From Streptomyces sp. NBC_01669 (GTDB lineage Bacteria > Actinomycetota > Actinomycetes > Streptomycetales > Streptomycetaceae), in NCBI RefSeq assembly GCF_026339735.1, contig NZ_JAPEQG010000001.1:2108001-2172000 (forward strand): 64,000 nt of DNA. Reading direction: 5' to 3'. Numbering within the stretch: position 1 is the stretch's first letter; the number at the start of each line of letters is the position of its first letter. Shown here piece after piece: positions 44,819-53,099 of the stretch. The translations under genes and the position numbers were made by a program. Below the pieces are notes generated by a model. The model saw nothing but the letters and a program-made list of their open reading frames with translations, did not search any database and had not been told where the DNA came from.

Positions 44819-44868
44819 GAAATAGCCCTTCTGGAATCTCTGTTGCCCGCCTGTCCGGAGCGCCCTGA

Positions 44869-44896
44869 TCAACTCGCAGCGGCGGGTTCAGTTGTG
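44869..44896 (-). promoter_or_regulatory. BldN-type promoter of rodlin 2 (weaker match)
   Basis: CACAAC (44896-44891), 16 bases and AGTTGA (44874-44869) on the minus strand match the BldN boxes at four and five of six positions, at the same distance from the start as in rodlin 1. Confidence 0.5.
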
Positions 44897-45009
44897 GCAA
44901 TTCACCCGAACGGTGCTACAGCCATGCAAATTCACGGATATACGCCGCATCGACGGCGGAGAAATGCGAATGCTGCCCATGGGCGGGGGAACTTCCGCCT
45001 TGCGACGGA

Positions 45010-45300
45010 TCAGCCGCCGAGGGGCACGCCACCGAGGAGCGGCGCAGCGCCCTGGGCCGCACCGGCCGCCTGACCGGCGACCTTGGTGACGGTGCCCTTC
45101 CTCTGCACCGAGTCGGTGGCGCCGCTGACGGTGTCGACGATCGGGTCGACACCCTGCGGCGCCGCCTCCAGCACCTGGTTGACGCCGCCGTCGAGGCTGA
45201 AAACGGGGGCCGTGACGGTGGTAACGGCGAAGGCGGGAGCAGCCGTTCCGAGAGCAACCACGGAACCGGCAACGAACGCAGCTGTCTTCGCGTACTTCAC
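45010..45300 (-). CDS. Small secreted protein of the rodlin-chaplin locus, unknown
   Basis: The 96-residue product starts at GTG 45300 with VKYAKTAAFVAGSVVALGTAAPAFA, a signal peptide nearly the same as that of the neighbouring chaplin (VKYTKVAAIAAGTLMAIGAATPAFA). The mature part (FSLDGGVNQVLEAAPQGVDPIV...GQAAGAAQGAAPLLGGVPLGG) has no Cys and no chaplin domain. The shared leader and position suggest export with the surface amyloids. Confidence 0.7.
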   Translation of the reverse strand: MKYAKTAAFVAGSVVALGTAAPAFAVTTVTAPVFSLDGGVNQVLEAAPQGVDPIVDTVSGATDSVQRKGTVTKVAGQAAGAAQGAAPLLGGVPLGG

Positions 45301-45670
45301 TTTTCGGGTTCCCTTCTGCGGCGGCATCTGCTTCGGTCGCGTCCCCGCGCCGCACAAGCCTTCTTTGCCTGTGACCTCTGCCGCTTTCGCCCTGGGTAAC
45401 GATCCGGTTCCGGCCGGGAAACTGCGCGGTCTCCTTTTTCTGTCTGGCCACTCGATCGATTGCATGACTAATCACCGGAACGAGTGTTTTCGGGGTTCCG
45501 GGGCCGGAATCAGTGGTGCACTGTCAGGTGCTCCGTTCTGCGCAGCTGTCCGGGTGTCAGCCTCCAGCCGCCGGCGCTCCGCGCCCCGGGCCGGTGGAAT
45601 GTCTCCGGCCGTTCCGCCGCACCCGGGCAGTGCCGCGTACCTCCGGAACGGAGAACGCAGAAAAGAGGAA

Positions 45671-45703
45671 CGCCCCGGATCGCAGGAGATGCGATCCGGG
45701 GCG
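45671..45703 (-). terminator. Terminator of the short chaplin gene
   Basis: Perfect 14-bp arms (45671-45684 and 45690-45703) with a 5-base loop, followed on the minus strand by the pyrimidine run TTCCTCTTTTCT. Confidence 0.88.
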
Positions 45704-45738
45704 AACCGGCAATGAGCACGGGGCTCGGCCGACAGCGG

Positions 45739-45972
45739 TCAGCTGTTGGCGCAAGCGTTGCCGAAGGCCGGGTTGAGCAGGCCGATCACGCTCAGGGCGT
45801 TGCCGCAGGCATTGACCGGAATGTGAATCGGAGCCTGGATGACGTTGCCGGAAAGCAGGCCCGGGGAGTTGAGAGCGGAACCATCGGCACCGGAGTCGGC
45901 GAAGGCGGGCGTAGCGGCACCGATCGCCATCAGCGTTCCGGCGGCGATAGCGGCAACCTTGGTGTACTTCAC
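45739..45972 (-). CDS. chp: Short chaplin (ChpD-H type)
   Basis: The 77-residue preprotein starts at GTG 45972 (AAGGG SD; the ATG two codons upstream abuts the SD). A signal peptide of about 26 residues is followed by a single chaplin domain: DGSALNSPGLLSGNVIQAPI, HIPVNACGNALSVIGLLNPA and a C-terminal FGNACANS, with the two Cys that form the disulfide. Short chaplins self-assemble into amyloid fibrils that lower surface tension so aerial hyphae can leave the medium. Confidence 0.95.
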   Translation of the reverse strand: MKYTKVAAIAAGTLMAIGAATPAFADSGADGSALNSPGLLSGNVIQAPIHIPVNACGNALSVIGLLNPAFGNACANS

Positions 45973-46211
45973 TTTCATCCCTTTCTTTGACGGAGTCCGG
46001 AGCGGCCACGACTTTCGTGCCGCACGAGCGCAGTCCTGATCGCTCGTAACTCCGCCACTGTAATTCGTAACGATGTAAGACCGTGCGCGAAACTCTTCAA
46101 GGAGAGAATTCGCGGAAATCCGCCCGAATGACGCAATACCCCGATCGCCCGGCGCCACCGCCGGAATCATCCGGCATCTCCGATGCACCGAGGGAGCGAC
46201 GGGCAGCAGCA

Positions 46212-46252
46212 GGCCCGGGCCGCGCAGGGGAGGAACGCCGGCGGCCCGGGCC
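46212..46252 (-). terminator. Terminator of rodlin 3
   Basis: Perfect 12-bp arms at 46212-46223 and 46241-46252, 17 bases past the rodlin 3 stop (46270). Confidence 0.75.
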
Positions 46253-46269
46253 AGTTCGGTGCGGCTGGA

Positions 46270-46680
46270 TCAGCTGTTCGAAGCGCCGTTGCCGGAGAGC
46301 ACCGGGATGTTGTCCAGGATGTGCGACAGGGGCTCGTCACCCTTGGCCTGGGTGGAGTTCTCCGTGCACTGCTGGTTCTGCGGCGAGGACAGGACGTTGA
46401 CGTCCTGGACCGCGATCGGGACGACACCGAGGAGCGAACCGGCGTTGACCTTGGCCGGGAGGCCGACGCAGGGCTTGTTCAGGCTGCCCTGGACCAGACC
46501 GAACTGCGGGCTCCAGTCACCACGGGTCTCGGAGTTGCCGAAGGACTGCGAGGTGCCGTTGCCGTTGACCGACGTGGTGCCGGTGTCGTTGCCGATGGCC
46601 ATCGCCTGCGGAGCGAGCGTTGCCGAGATACCGACAATGGAGGCGGCGACGGCACCCGTAGCCAGAACCTTCTTGATCAC
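46270..46680 (-). CDS. rdlA: Rodlin protein 3
   Basis: The 136-residue preprotein starts at GTG 46680 (AAGGG SD) with VIKKVLATGAVAASIVGISA. The mature protein has GNDTGTTSVNGNGTSQSFGN, GLVQGSLNKPCVGLPAKVNA and SSPQNQQCTENSTQAKGDE. All three rodlins in the window have exactly 136 residues. The match of its upstream region to the BldN consensus (GAGAAC-N16-AGTTGG, 46753-46726) is poor, unlike the other two. Confidence 0.95.
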   Translation of the reverse strand: MIKKVLATGAVAASIVGISATLAPQAMAIGNDTGTTSVNGNGTSQSFGNSETRGDWSPQFGLVQGSLNKPCVGLPAKVNAGSLLGVVPIAVQDVNVLSSPQNQQCTENSTQAKGDEPLSHILDNIPVLSGNGASNS

Positions 46681-47112
46681 GATTAACCCTTCTCGTACTT
46701 GACGCCCCGTGTCGGGGCGCCCTGCCCAACTCGGCGCAGGACGTTTGGTTCTCTCCATTCACTCGAATGACAGGACGCCACGGACACCCGTACGAGGGTG
46801 CGTCAGGAAACCCGCAATTCCGCCTGAACAACGGATTGACGAACATGCATGCGTCATCCGTCCGGGTGGTCACACAATTCCCGTGGACTTTCGAGTTTCC
46901 TTCACCAATTCCCCATCGTTACGACTTCGACAAGCGCACTTTCGGAGCGTGTCCGGCACGGATTCGCCGATTCCGCCTCGACGTGACCACTGCTTGTCGA
47001 CCACGGACATGGAGAACCGTCGGGGCGGCAGCCCCTGCCGGTTACTGCCACCGCCTAGTGAGAGAAATGCGGGCATTTCGCCCGCGCACGATGTCCTAAG
47101 AAAGGGCAACCA
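46681..47112. promoter_or_regulatory. Long divergent control region, rodlin 3/long chaplin
   Basis: These 432 bases hold no gene and have noticeably lower GC than the neighbours. Divergent promoters must lie here; only a poor BldN-like match is visible on the minus strand. The length suggests several regulator sites. Confidence 0.45.
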
Positions 47113-47967
47113 ATGCGTAAAGCCTTGAGTAAAAGCATGATCGTCATGGCGGCGGCGTCAGGAATCCTGACCGCGGCCGGCGGCTACGCGTTCGCGGATG
47201 CCTCGGCCGACGGGGCGTCCGCCAATTCGCCGGGGGTCGGCTCCGGCAATGCCGTGCAGGTGCCGGTGCACGTTCCCGTCAACCTCTGCGGCAACACGGT
47301 CAATGTGGTCGGGCTGCTGAACCCGGCCTTCGGCAATGAGTGCGAGAACACCGACAGCGGTCGGGGCGACGACGGGACCCGGGGCGCGAGCGCCGAGGGT
47401 TCAGCCAGCGACTCCCCCGGTGTGCTGTCGGGGAACCTGATCCAGGCTCCCGTCGATATCCCGGTCAATGCCTGCGGCAACTCCGTCGATGTCGTCGGTG
47501 CGCTGAACCCCGCGTCCGGCAACGGGTGCGCCAACGGGGACCGGTCGTCAACGACCGAGCCGCCCACCACGGTGCCTCCCGTCACAGTGCCTCCCGTCAC
47601 CGTTCCCCCCATCACAGTGCCTCCCGTCACCGTTCCCCCCATCACAGTGCCTCCCGTCACCGTTCCCCCCATCACAGTGCCTCCCGTCACCGTTCCCCCC
47701 ATCACAGTGCCTCCCGTCACGGTGCCGCCCGTCACCGTTCCCCCCGTCACGGTGCCCCCCACCACCACCGTGCCGCCCCCCACCACCGTTCCCCCGACCA
47801 CCACGGTGCCCGTCACCGATACGACCGTGCCGCGCTCCCCGAACTTCCCCGACTCGCAGCTGGCCCACACCGGGGCCGCCGACCTCGGCCTGGCGGCCGG
47901 AGCGAGTGTCGCCCTGCTGCTCGGCGGCACGGTGCTGATGCGTCGCGCCCGCGCCGGGCAGAGGTGA
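47113..47967 (+). CDS. chp: Long chaplin with sortase anchor (ChpA/B/C type)
   Basis: The 284-residue protein has a signal (1-28), two chaplin domains (about 31-80 and 93-141, Cys at 59, 77, 121 and 139), a Pro/Val/Thr spacer (149-240), a sortase E motif LAHTG (250-254), a membrane helix and an RRARAGQR tail. Housekeeping class E sortase should anchor it covalently to the wall, where it displays chaplin domains to nucleate fibrils. The spacer holds four exact 30-bp DNA repeats and is longer than usual. GAAAGG SD before ATG. Confidence 0.95.
   Translation: MRKALSKSMIVMAAASGILTAAGGYAFADASADGASANSPGVGSGNAVQVPVHVPVNLCGNTVNVVGLLNPAFGNECENTDSGRGDDGTRGASAEGSASDSPGVLSGNLIQAPVDIPVNACGNSVDVVGALNPASGNGCANGDRSSTTEPPTTVPPVTVPPVTVPPITVPPVTVPPITVPPVTVPPITVPPVTVPPITVPPVTVPPVTVPPVTVPPTTTVPPPTTVPPTTTVPVTDTTVPRSPNFPDSQLAHTGAADLGLAAGASVALLLGGTVLMRRARAGQR
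47590..47709 (+). repeat. Four exact 30-bp tandem repeats in the chaplin spacer
   Basis: Units at 47590, 47620, 47650 and 47680 are identical at the DNA level and encode PPVTVPPITV. Shorter 15-bp variants (PPVTV) continue on both sides. Perfect identity implies recent expansion by slippage. Confidence 0.92.
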
Positions 47968-47986
47968 CGTAACGGCTGGATCGCAG

Positions 47987-48028
47987 ACAGGTCCGGCAGG
48001 ACGGCTTCCGCTGTCCTGCCGGACCTGT
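47987..48028. terminator. Bidirectional terminator, long chaplin/nanA
   Basis: Perfect 16-bp arms (47987-48002 and 48013-48028) with a 10-base loop, followed by TTT on the plus strand. Lies between convergent stops at 47967 and 48047. Confidence 0.88.
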
Positions 48029-48046
48029 TTCCGTAGGGACGGCCCG

Positions 48047-48982
48047 TCAGAGGTGGGCCAGCCCGGCGCGGTCCAGGCACGCGGCGATCCTCGCGGTCTC
48101 CGCGGCGTCCAGGCGGCGCATCGGCGGGCTCATCACATTGGTGGTGATGACGCCGCGCAGCATCAGCGCCGTCTTGAACGCACCGAGGCCGGCGGCGGTG
48201 GCGGAGGCCGTGCCGGGGCGGGCCGCGCGAATGATGTCGAACAGGTCGACAAGGCGGTCCTGTTCGGCTTTGGCGGTGGCCCAGTCACCCCGTACCGCGG
48301 CCTCGTGAAGACGTACGTACCCGTGCGGGTCGACATTGCCGAGCCCGGGAACGGAGCCGTCGGCGCCGGCGAGCATCATCGCGTCGACGACCAGCTCATG
48401 GCCGGTGAGCACGGAGAACCCGGGCAGGTCGCGAGCGCCGAGGGCGAGCCGGCGGAACGAGCCGTCGTCACCGCTGGAGTCCTTCACTCCGGCCAGCACA
48501 CCGTCCGCGGCGAGCTCCAGCAGGAGTTCCGGACCGAGCTTGCTGTGGACACAGACCGGCACGTCGTACGCGAGGACCGGCAGGTCGAGGGCGGCGGCGA
48601 CGTCACGGAAGTGCCGGTCGATCTCGGTGTCATGCGTGCGGGTGTAGAACGGCGCGGTGACGACGACCGCCTCGGCTCCGAGCGCCGCGGCGACGCGGGC
48701 CCGTTCGATGGCGCGGTTGGTGGTGGTCTCGATCGCACCGACGAGGACCGGGACCTGTCCGGCGGCCGCGGCCGTGATGACCTTGATGACCTCGTCCTGC
48801 TGCCCGGGCGTCAGATAGGCCGTCTCGCCCGAGCTGCCGAGGGCGAACAGTCCGCTGACCCCGCCGTCCAGCAGATGGCCGACGACCCGCTCCAGGGAGG
48901 GCCGGTCGATCTCGCCGTCCGCGGTGAGCGGGGTGACGACGGGCGGGATCACTCCGGTGCGGCGGAAGGTTCGGGCGGTCAT
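48047..48982 (-). CDS. nanA: DapA/NanA-family lyase 1 (probable N-acetylneuraminate lyase)
   Basis: The 311-residue class I aldolase has the family motifs GVIPPVVTPLTADGEID, LFALGSSGETAYLT (GxxGE), the Tyr in VLAYDVPV and the Schiff-base Lys in LAGVKDSSGD. DapA, KDG aldolase and sialate lyase share these; the sialidase, NanE and NanK nearby favour cleavage of sialic acid to N-acetylmannosamine and pyruvate. ATG 48982 overlaps the ABC ATPase stop (ATGA) and has an AGGAG SD, so it is the last gene of the importer operon. Confidence 0.8.
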   Translation of the reverse strand: MTARTFRRTGVIPPVVTPLTADGEIDRPSLERVVGHLLDGGVSGLFALGSSGETAYLTPGQQDEVIKVITAAAAGQVPVLVGAIETTTNRAIERARVAAALGAEAVVVTAPFYTRTHDTEIDRHFRDVAAALDLPVLAYDVPVCVHSKLGPELLLELAADGVLAGVKDSSGDDGSFRRLALGARDLPGFSVLTGHELVVDAMMLAGADGSVPGLGNVDPHGYVRLHEAAVRGDWATAKAEQDRLVDLFDIIRAARPGTASATAAGLGAFKTALMLRGVITTNVMSPPMRRLDAAETARIAACLDRAGLAHL

Positions 48983-49986
48983 GTGGTGCTCCTTGCGGAC
49001 GGTACGGGAGCCGGTGCCCCGGTGGGGGACGCGGGGGTCTGGGGATGGACGCAGTGCCAGCGGTGCTCGCCGCTGCCGGGGGTCAGGGCGGGAAAGACCG
49101 TGGCGCACGCGTCGTCCGCCTTCCAGCAGCGGGTGCGGAACGGGCAGCCGGACGGCGGGTTGGTGGCCGAGGGCACGGGGCCGGTCAGCACGATCCGTTC
49201 GGTGGTCTCCAGCAGGCTGGGGGTCGCGGAGAGCAGTGCCTCGGTGTACGGGTGCGCGGGGGCGCCCGCTACATCCGCCGCGCGCCCCTCCTCGACGATG
49301 CGGCCGAGATAGAGGACAGCGATGCGGTCGGCGAGGTAGCGCACGGTCTGGATGTCGTGCGAGATGAACACCATGCCGAGGCCCAGGCGTTCACGCAGGT
49401 CGACGAGGAGGTTGAGGACCTGGGCGCGGACGGAGACGTCGAGGGCGGAGGTCGGCTCGTCCGCGACGATCAGCTCCGGTTCGAGCGCGAGCGCGCGGGC
49501 GATGGCGACACGTTGACGCTGGCCGCCGGAGAGCTGTCCGGGCAGGGCGGCAAGGGTGTGGCCGGGCAGCCCGACCAGGTCGAGCAGCTCCTCGACGCGT
49601 GCCTCGCGCTCCTCACGCGTACCGCGCCGGTGCACGTCGAGGGGGTCGCGCAGAATCTGGCGGATCGTGAGCCGCGGGTTGAGGGCGGTGGACGGGTCCT
49701 GGAAGACGACGCCGACGGCGGAGCCGAATTCATCGCGGCGCCGGGCGGCGGACATCTCCCACAGGTCACTGCCGTGGAAGTGGACCTGGCCCTCGGTGGG
49801 CTTCTGCAGTCCGGTCAGCACCCGGGCGAGGGTGGACTTGCCGCAGCCGGACTCGCCGACCAGGCCGACGATCTCACCGCGCCCCACCTCCAGGGTGGCG
49901 TCGGTGAGGGCATACACCGCGTCGCGGCGGAACACCCCGCCGCTGCGGGCCTTGTGGCGTACGTGGACGCCGTCGAGCCTGATCAC
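48979..49986 (-). CDS. Peptide/sialate-type ABC importer ATPase (DppF-like)
   Basis: The 335-residue ATPase has Walker A (GLVGESGCGKSTLARVL), the Q-loop (VFQDPSTALNPRLTIRQIL), signature (LPGQLSGGQRQRVAIARAL), Walker B (LIVADEPTSALDVS) and the C-terminal oligopeptide-type Cys region (GCPFRTRC...C...C). GTG 49986 overlaps the upstream stop (GTGA) behind GGGAG. It pairs with the ATPase half of the fusion protein upstream. Confidence 0.9.
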   Translation of the reverse strand: MIRLDGVHVRHKARSGGVFRRDAVYALTDATLEVGRGEIVGLVGESGCGKSTLARVLTGLQKPTEGQVHFHGSDLWEMSAARRRDEFGSAVGVVFQDPSTALNPRLTIRQILRDPLDVHRRGTREEREARVEELLDLVGLPGHTLAALPGQLSGGQRQRVAIARALALEPELIVADEPTSALDVSVRAQVLNLLVDLRERLGLGMVFISHDIQTVRYLADRIAVLYLGRIVEEGRAADVAGAPAHPYTEALLSATPSLLETTERIVLTGPVPSATNPPSGCPFRTRCWKADDACATVFPALTPGSGEHRWHCVHPQTPASPTGAPAPVPSARSTT

Positions 49987-51950
49987 AGGGCGCTCCCTTC
50001 CAGCAGTACGGCCTGCGCCGGGTGGTGGCAGGCGAAGCCGTGGTCGTTCGTGGTGCCACGCCGCGTGAGACCGGGGGTGGTGGTGCGGCACAGCTCGGTG
50101 GCTGCGGCGCAGCGCGAGGCGAAGCGGCAGCCCTCGCCGAAGCCCTGCGGGCCGGGGACGATGCCACGGATCTGGTGCAGCCGGCCGGCGCCCGCTTCCA
50201 GGGAGACGACCGAGCCCAGGAGGCCACGGCTGTAGTGGTGGGTGGGATCGGTGAGCACGGAGCGGGTGGCGCCGATCTCGGCGAGGCGGCCCGCGTACAT
50301 CACGGCGACACGGTGCGAGAGGTCGCCGACGAGCGCGAGGTCGTGCGAGACGAGGACCATGGCGAAGCCGAGCTCGTCGCGGAGCCGGACGAGGAGTTCG
50401 ACGACCTGGGCCTGGACGGTGACGTCGAGGGCGGTGGTCGGCTCGTCCGCGATGAGCAGACGCGGACTGCGGGACAGGGCCATGGCGATCAGGACACGCT
50501 GGCGCTGGCCGCCGGAGAGCTCGTGCGGGTAGCTGCGCAGGGTGCGTTCAGGGGCGAGGCCGACCAGTTCGAGGAGTTCGGCGGGGGTTTTCGTGCCGCC
50601 GCGCGAGGTGAGCTGCTTCAGCTGGGTGCCGACGAGTACGGACGGGTTGAGGGAGGAGAGCGCGTCCTGGTAGACCATCGCGATCTCGGGGCCCATCAGG
50701 GCGCGGCGTTCCTTCGGCGGGAGTTTCAGCAGGTCCCGGCCGCGGTACAGGATCTCGCCGCTGACCTCGGCGTTGCGGGCGAGGAGCCCCATCACGGCGA
50801 GGCTGGTGATGGACTTGCCGCAGCCGGACTCACCGACCAGGCCGAGGGTCTCCCCCTCGTGGACGGTGAGGTCGAGTCGGTCGACGACGGGGATGGCGCC
50901 GTAGCGGTCGGGGAAGCGGATCGCGAGGTCGCGTACGACGAGGAGTTCGGCGGCGTCCTCACGTACCGCAGTGATGGTGGGCTCGGTGGCGTTGACGCGG
51001 TTCGCGAGCTTGGTGAGGGCGGCGTCGATGTCCACGGTGGATGCGGCCTCGACGGGGTCGGGGGCCGTGGCCGTGGTGGGGTCGGTGGCGGCGCGGGCGC
51101 TCTTCGGCGCGGCGGAGGCGTCGGTGAGCCCCTCGGAGAGGATGTTGAGCGCGAGGACGGTGATCAGCAGCGCGAGGCCGGGGAAGAAGGTGGCCCACCA
51201 GCCGCCGGCCAGGAGAATCTGCCGGCCGTAGGCGAGGACGCTGCCCCAGCTGGGGTCGGGGTCCTGCACTCCGGCGCCGATGAAGGAGAGGCTCGCCTCG
51301 AAGATGATCGCCTCGGCGACCATGACGGTGGCGAACACCATGACGGGGGCCATGCAGTTGACGGCGACATGACGGAGCACGATGTAGCCGCGGCGGGCGC
51401 CGATGACCTTCTCGGCGGCGACGTAGTCCTCGCCGTACTGGGACAGCACATTGGCGCGGACCACGCGGGCCAGCGACGGGGTGTAGACGAACGCGATGGT
51501 GAAGATGATCACCGGAATGCTGGTGCCGAAGACCGCCACGAGGACGGCGGCCAGTGCGATCGGCGGGAACGACATCACGACGTCGAGGGTGCGCATGACG
51601 GACTCGTCGCCGAGCCTGCGGGAGGTCGCGGCGAGCGAACCGAGGACGGCGCCGGCGGCCAGGGCGACGGCGGTCGCACCGAGTCCGATGATCAGTGAAT
51701 AGCGGGAGCCGTGCACGACCCGGGCGAAGACGTCGCGGCCGGCCCGGTCGGTTCCGAACCAGTGGGCGCCGCTGGGCGCTTGCACCGGGGTCCCGGTGGT
51801 CAGCGGGTCCTGGGTGACCAGCGGGGCGAGGACGGCGCCGAGGATGACGACGAGCAGCACGCCGAGCGCGATGCGGGAGGTGACCGGAAGGGCGCGGAAC
51901 GCGATGCCCGGTCGGGACAGTCTGTTGGCCAGTCGGCCCGTGGCGAACAT
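49983..51950 (-). CDS. ABC importer permease-ATPase fusion (DppC-DppD)
   Basis: The 655-residue protein joins two normally separate subunits. Residues 1-280 are a DppC-type permease (N-terminal helix ALGVLLVVILGAVLAPL; FGTDRAGRDVFARVVHGSRYSL; EAA loop EDYVAAEKVIGARRGYIVLRH). A linker of about 60 residues follows, then a DppD-type ATPase with Walker A (GLVGESGCGKSITSLAV), signature (LSGGQRQRVLIAMAL) and Walker B (LIADEPTTALDV). Its ATG is one base after the DppB stop. Confidence 0.92.
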   Translation of the reverse strand: MFATGRLANRLSRPGIAFRALPVTSRIALGVLLVVILGAVLAPLVTQDPLTTGTPVQAPSGAHWFGTDRAGRDVFARVVHGSRYSLIIGLGATAVALAAGAVLGSLAATSRRLGDESVMRTLDVVMSFPPIALAAVLVAVFGTSIPVIIFTIAFVYTPSLARVVRANVLSQYGEDYVAAEKVIGARRGYIVLRHVAVNCMAPVMVFATVMVAEAIIFEASLSFIGAGVQDPDPSWGSVLAYGRQILLAGGWWATFFPGLALLITVLALNILSEGLTDASAAPKSARAATDPTTATAPDPVEAASTVDIDAALTKLANRVNATEPTITAVREDAAELLVVRDLAIRFPDRYGAIPVVDRLDLTVHEGETLGLVGESGCGKSITSLAVMGLLARNAEVSGEILYRGRDLLKLPPKERRALMGPEIAMVYQDALSSLNPSVLVGTQLKQLTSRGGTKTPAELLELVGLAPERTLRSYPHELSGGQRQRVLIAMALSRSPRLLIADEPTTALDVTVQAQVVELLVRLRDELGFAMVLVSHDLALVGDLSHRVAVMYAGRLAEIGATRSVLTDPTHHYSRGLLGSVVSLEAGAGRLHQIRGIVPGPQGFGEGCRFASRCAAATELCRTTTPGLTRRGTTNDHGFACHHPAQAVLLEGSAL

Positions 51951-51951
51951 G

Positions 51952-52902
51952 TCACACCGTCCTGATGCGCGGATTGACCAGCAGATAGAGCAGGTCGACG
52001 ATGACGTTGACCACCAGGAACGCGATGGCGATGGTCAGTACGGTGCCCTGGACCAGGGCGACATCGCCGCCGGTGACACCTTCGAGGATGAGCTTGCCCA
52101 TGCCCGGCAGGTCGAAGATCGCTTCGATGACGACGGCGCCGCTGAGCAGGTAGCCGACCTTGATGCCGAGCACGGTCAGCGGGGTGACGAGCGCGTTGCG
52201 CAGCACCGAACGGATGACCAGGAGCGGCGGAAGTCCGTTGCCGCGGGCGGTACGGACGTAGTCACGGTCGAGTTCGGCGACCATCGCCGTCCGTACGAGA
52301 CGGGCGAGCGAGGCGGACACCGGGAGTGCGAGCGAGATCGCGGGCAGCGCCATGGTGGTGAGCCAGCCGCTGAAGGAGTCGGCGGGGTTGGTGTATCCGC
52401 CGGTCGGGAAGACCGGCGTGTTCAGTGCGAACTGCTGGATGAGCAGCACCCCGAGCCAGAAGGACGGGATGGCGACCCCGGCCATGGACAGCACCCGGAA
52501 CAGCTGGTCGGGCCAGCGGTCCCGGTACATCGCGCCGGTCACACCGAACAGGACGGCGAGGACGACGGCGAGGATCAGCCCGAGGAACGTCAGCTGCACG
52601 GTAAGCGGGAAGGCGGCGGTGATCCGGTCGAAGACGGGCTGGCTCGGCGGGACGGTCATCCCGAGGTCGAAGTGGAGCAGCTGTCCGAGGAAGTGGAAGT
52701 ACCGCACGGGCAGCGGGTCGTCCAGCCCGTTGGCCGCGGCGAAGGCCGCACGGGCCTCGGGGGTGGCGCTCTCCCCGAGCGCGTTGAAGGCCGGGTCGAC
52801 CGGCGAGAACTGCAGCACCACGAAGACGAGCAGCGCGATGCCGAGGATCATCACCGGCATCATCGCGACGCGGCGCAGCGCGAGCCGGAGAAAAGCAACC
52901 AT
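51952..52902 (-). CDS. ABC importer permease (DppB-like)
   Basis: The 316-residue membrane protein has six predicted helices, the DppB start (LRRVAMMPVMILGIALLVFVVLQFSPVDPA) and EAA loop (RDYVRTARGNGLPPLLVIRSVLRNA). ATG 52902 follows an AAGGA SD. It forms the heterodimeric channel with the permease half of the fusion protein. It lies 197 bases after the binding-protein gene, with a hairpin between them. Confidence 0.92.
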   Translation of the reverse strand: MVAFLRLALRRVAMMPVMILGIALLVFVVLQFSPVDPAFNALGESATPEARAAFAAANGLDDPLPVRYFHFLGQLLHFDLGMTVPPSQPVFDRITAAFPLTVQLTFLGLILAVVLAVLFGVTGAMYRDRWPDQLFRVLSMAGVAIPSFWLGVLLIQQFALNTPVFPTGGYTNPADSFSGWLTTMALPAISLALPVSASLARLVRTAMVAELDRDYVRTARGNGLPPLLVIRSVLRNALVTPLTVLGIKVGYLLSGAVVIEAIFDLPGMGKLILEGVTGGDVALVQGTVLTIAIAFLVVNVIVDLLYLLVNPRIRTV

Positions 52903-52931
52903 CGTCGGGTTCCTTGTGGTTGGTCGGCCGC

Positions 52932-52962
52932 GTCCGGTCCACCTGGCTGGGGTGGACCGGAC
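52932..52962 (-). terminator. Intra-operon hairpin between binding protein and permease genes
   Basis: Perfect 12-bp arms (52932-52943 and 52951-52962) with a 7-base loop, 137 bases past the binding-protein stop. Such hairpins commonly raise the ratio of binding protein to membrane components through mRNA stability or partial termination. Confidence 0.75.
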
Positions 52963-53099
52963 CGGGTGATCGGGTGCGGTGGTTCTGCACCGGGTGATCA
53001 GGCGTGGGGGTTCCGTCGCCGGATGTCCGTCGGACGGATGCACGGCGGCGGAAGACGGGCGCGGCGTATCCCCCGCCGGCCCGGTCGGGCGTCGCGCGG

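Noticed and set aside
47590..47709. Possible CRISPR array
   Set aside because: The repeats are contiguous, in frame and lack spacers; they encode a Pro/Val/Thr linker.
47548..47868. Gly/Asp/His-repeat ORF opposite the chaplin spacer
   Set aside because: It is only the reverse complement of the PPVTV repeat array.
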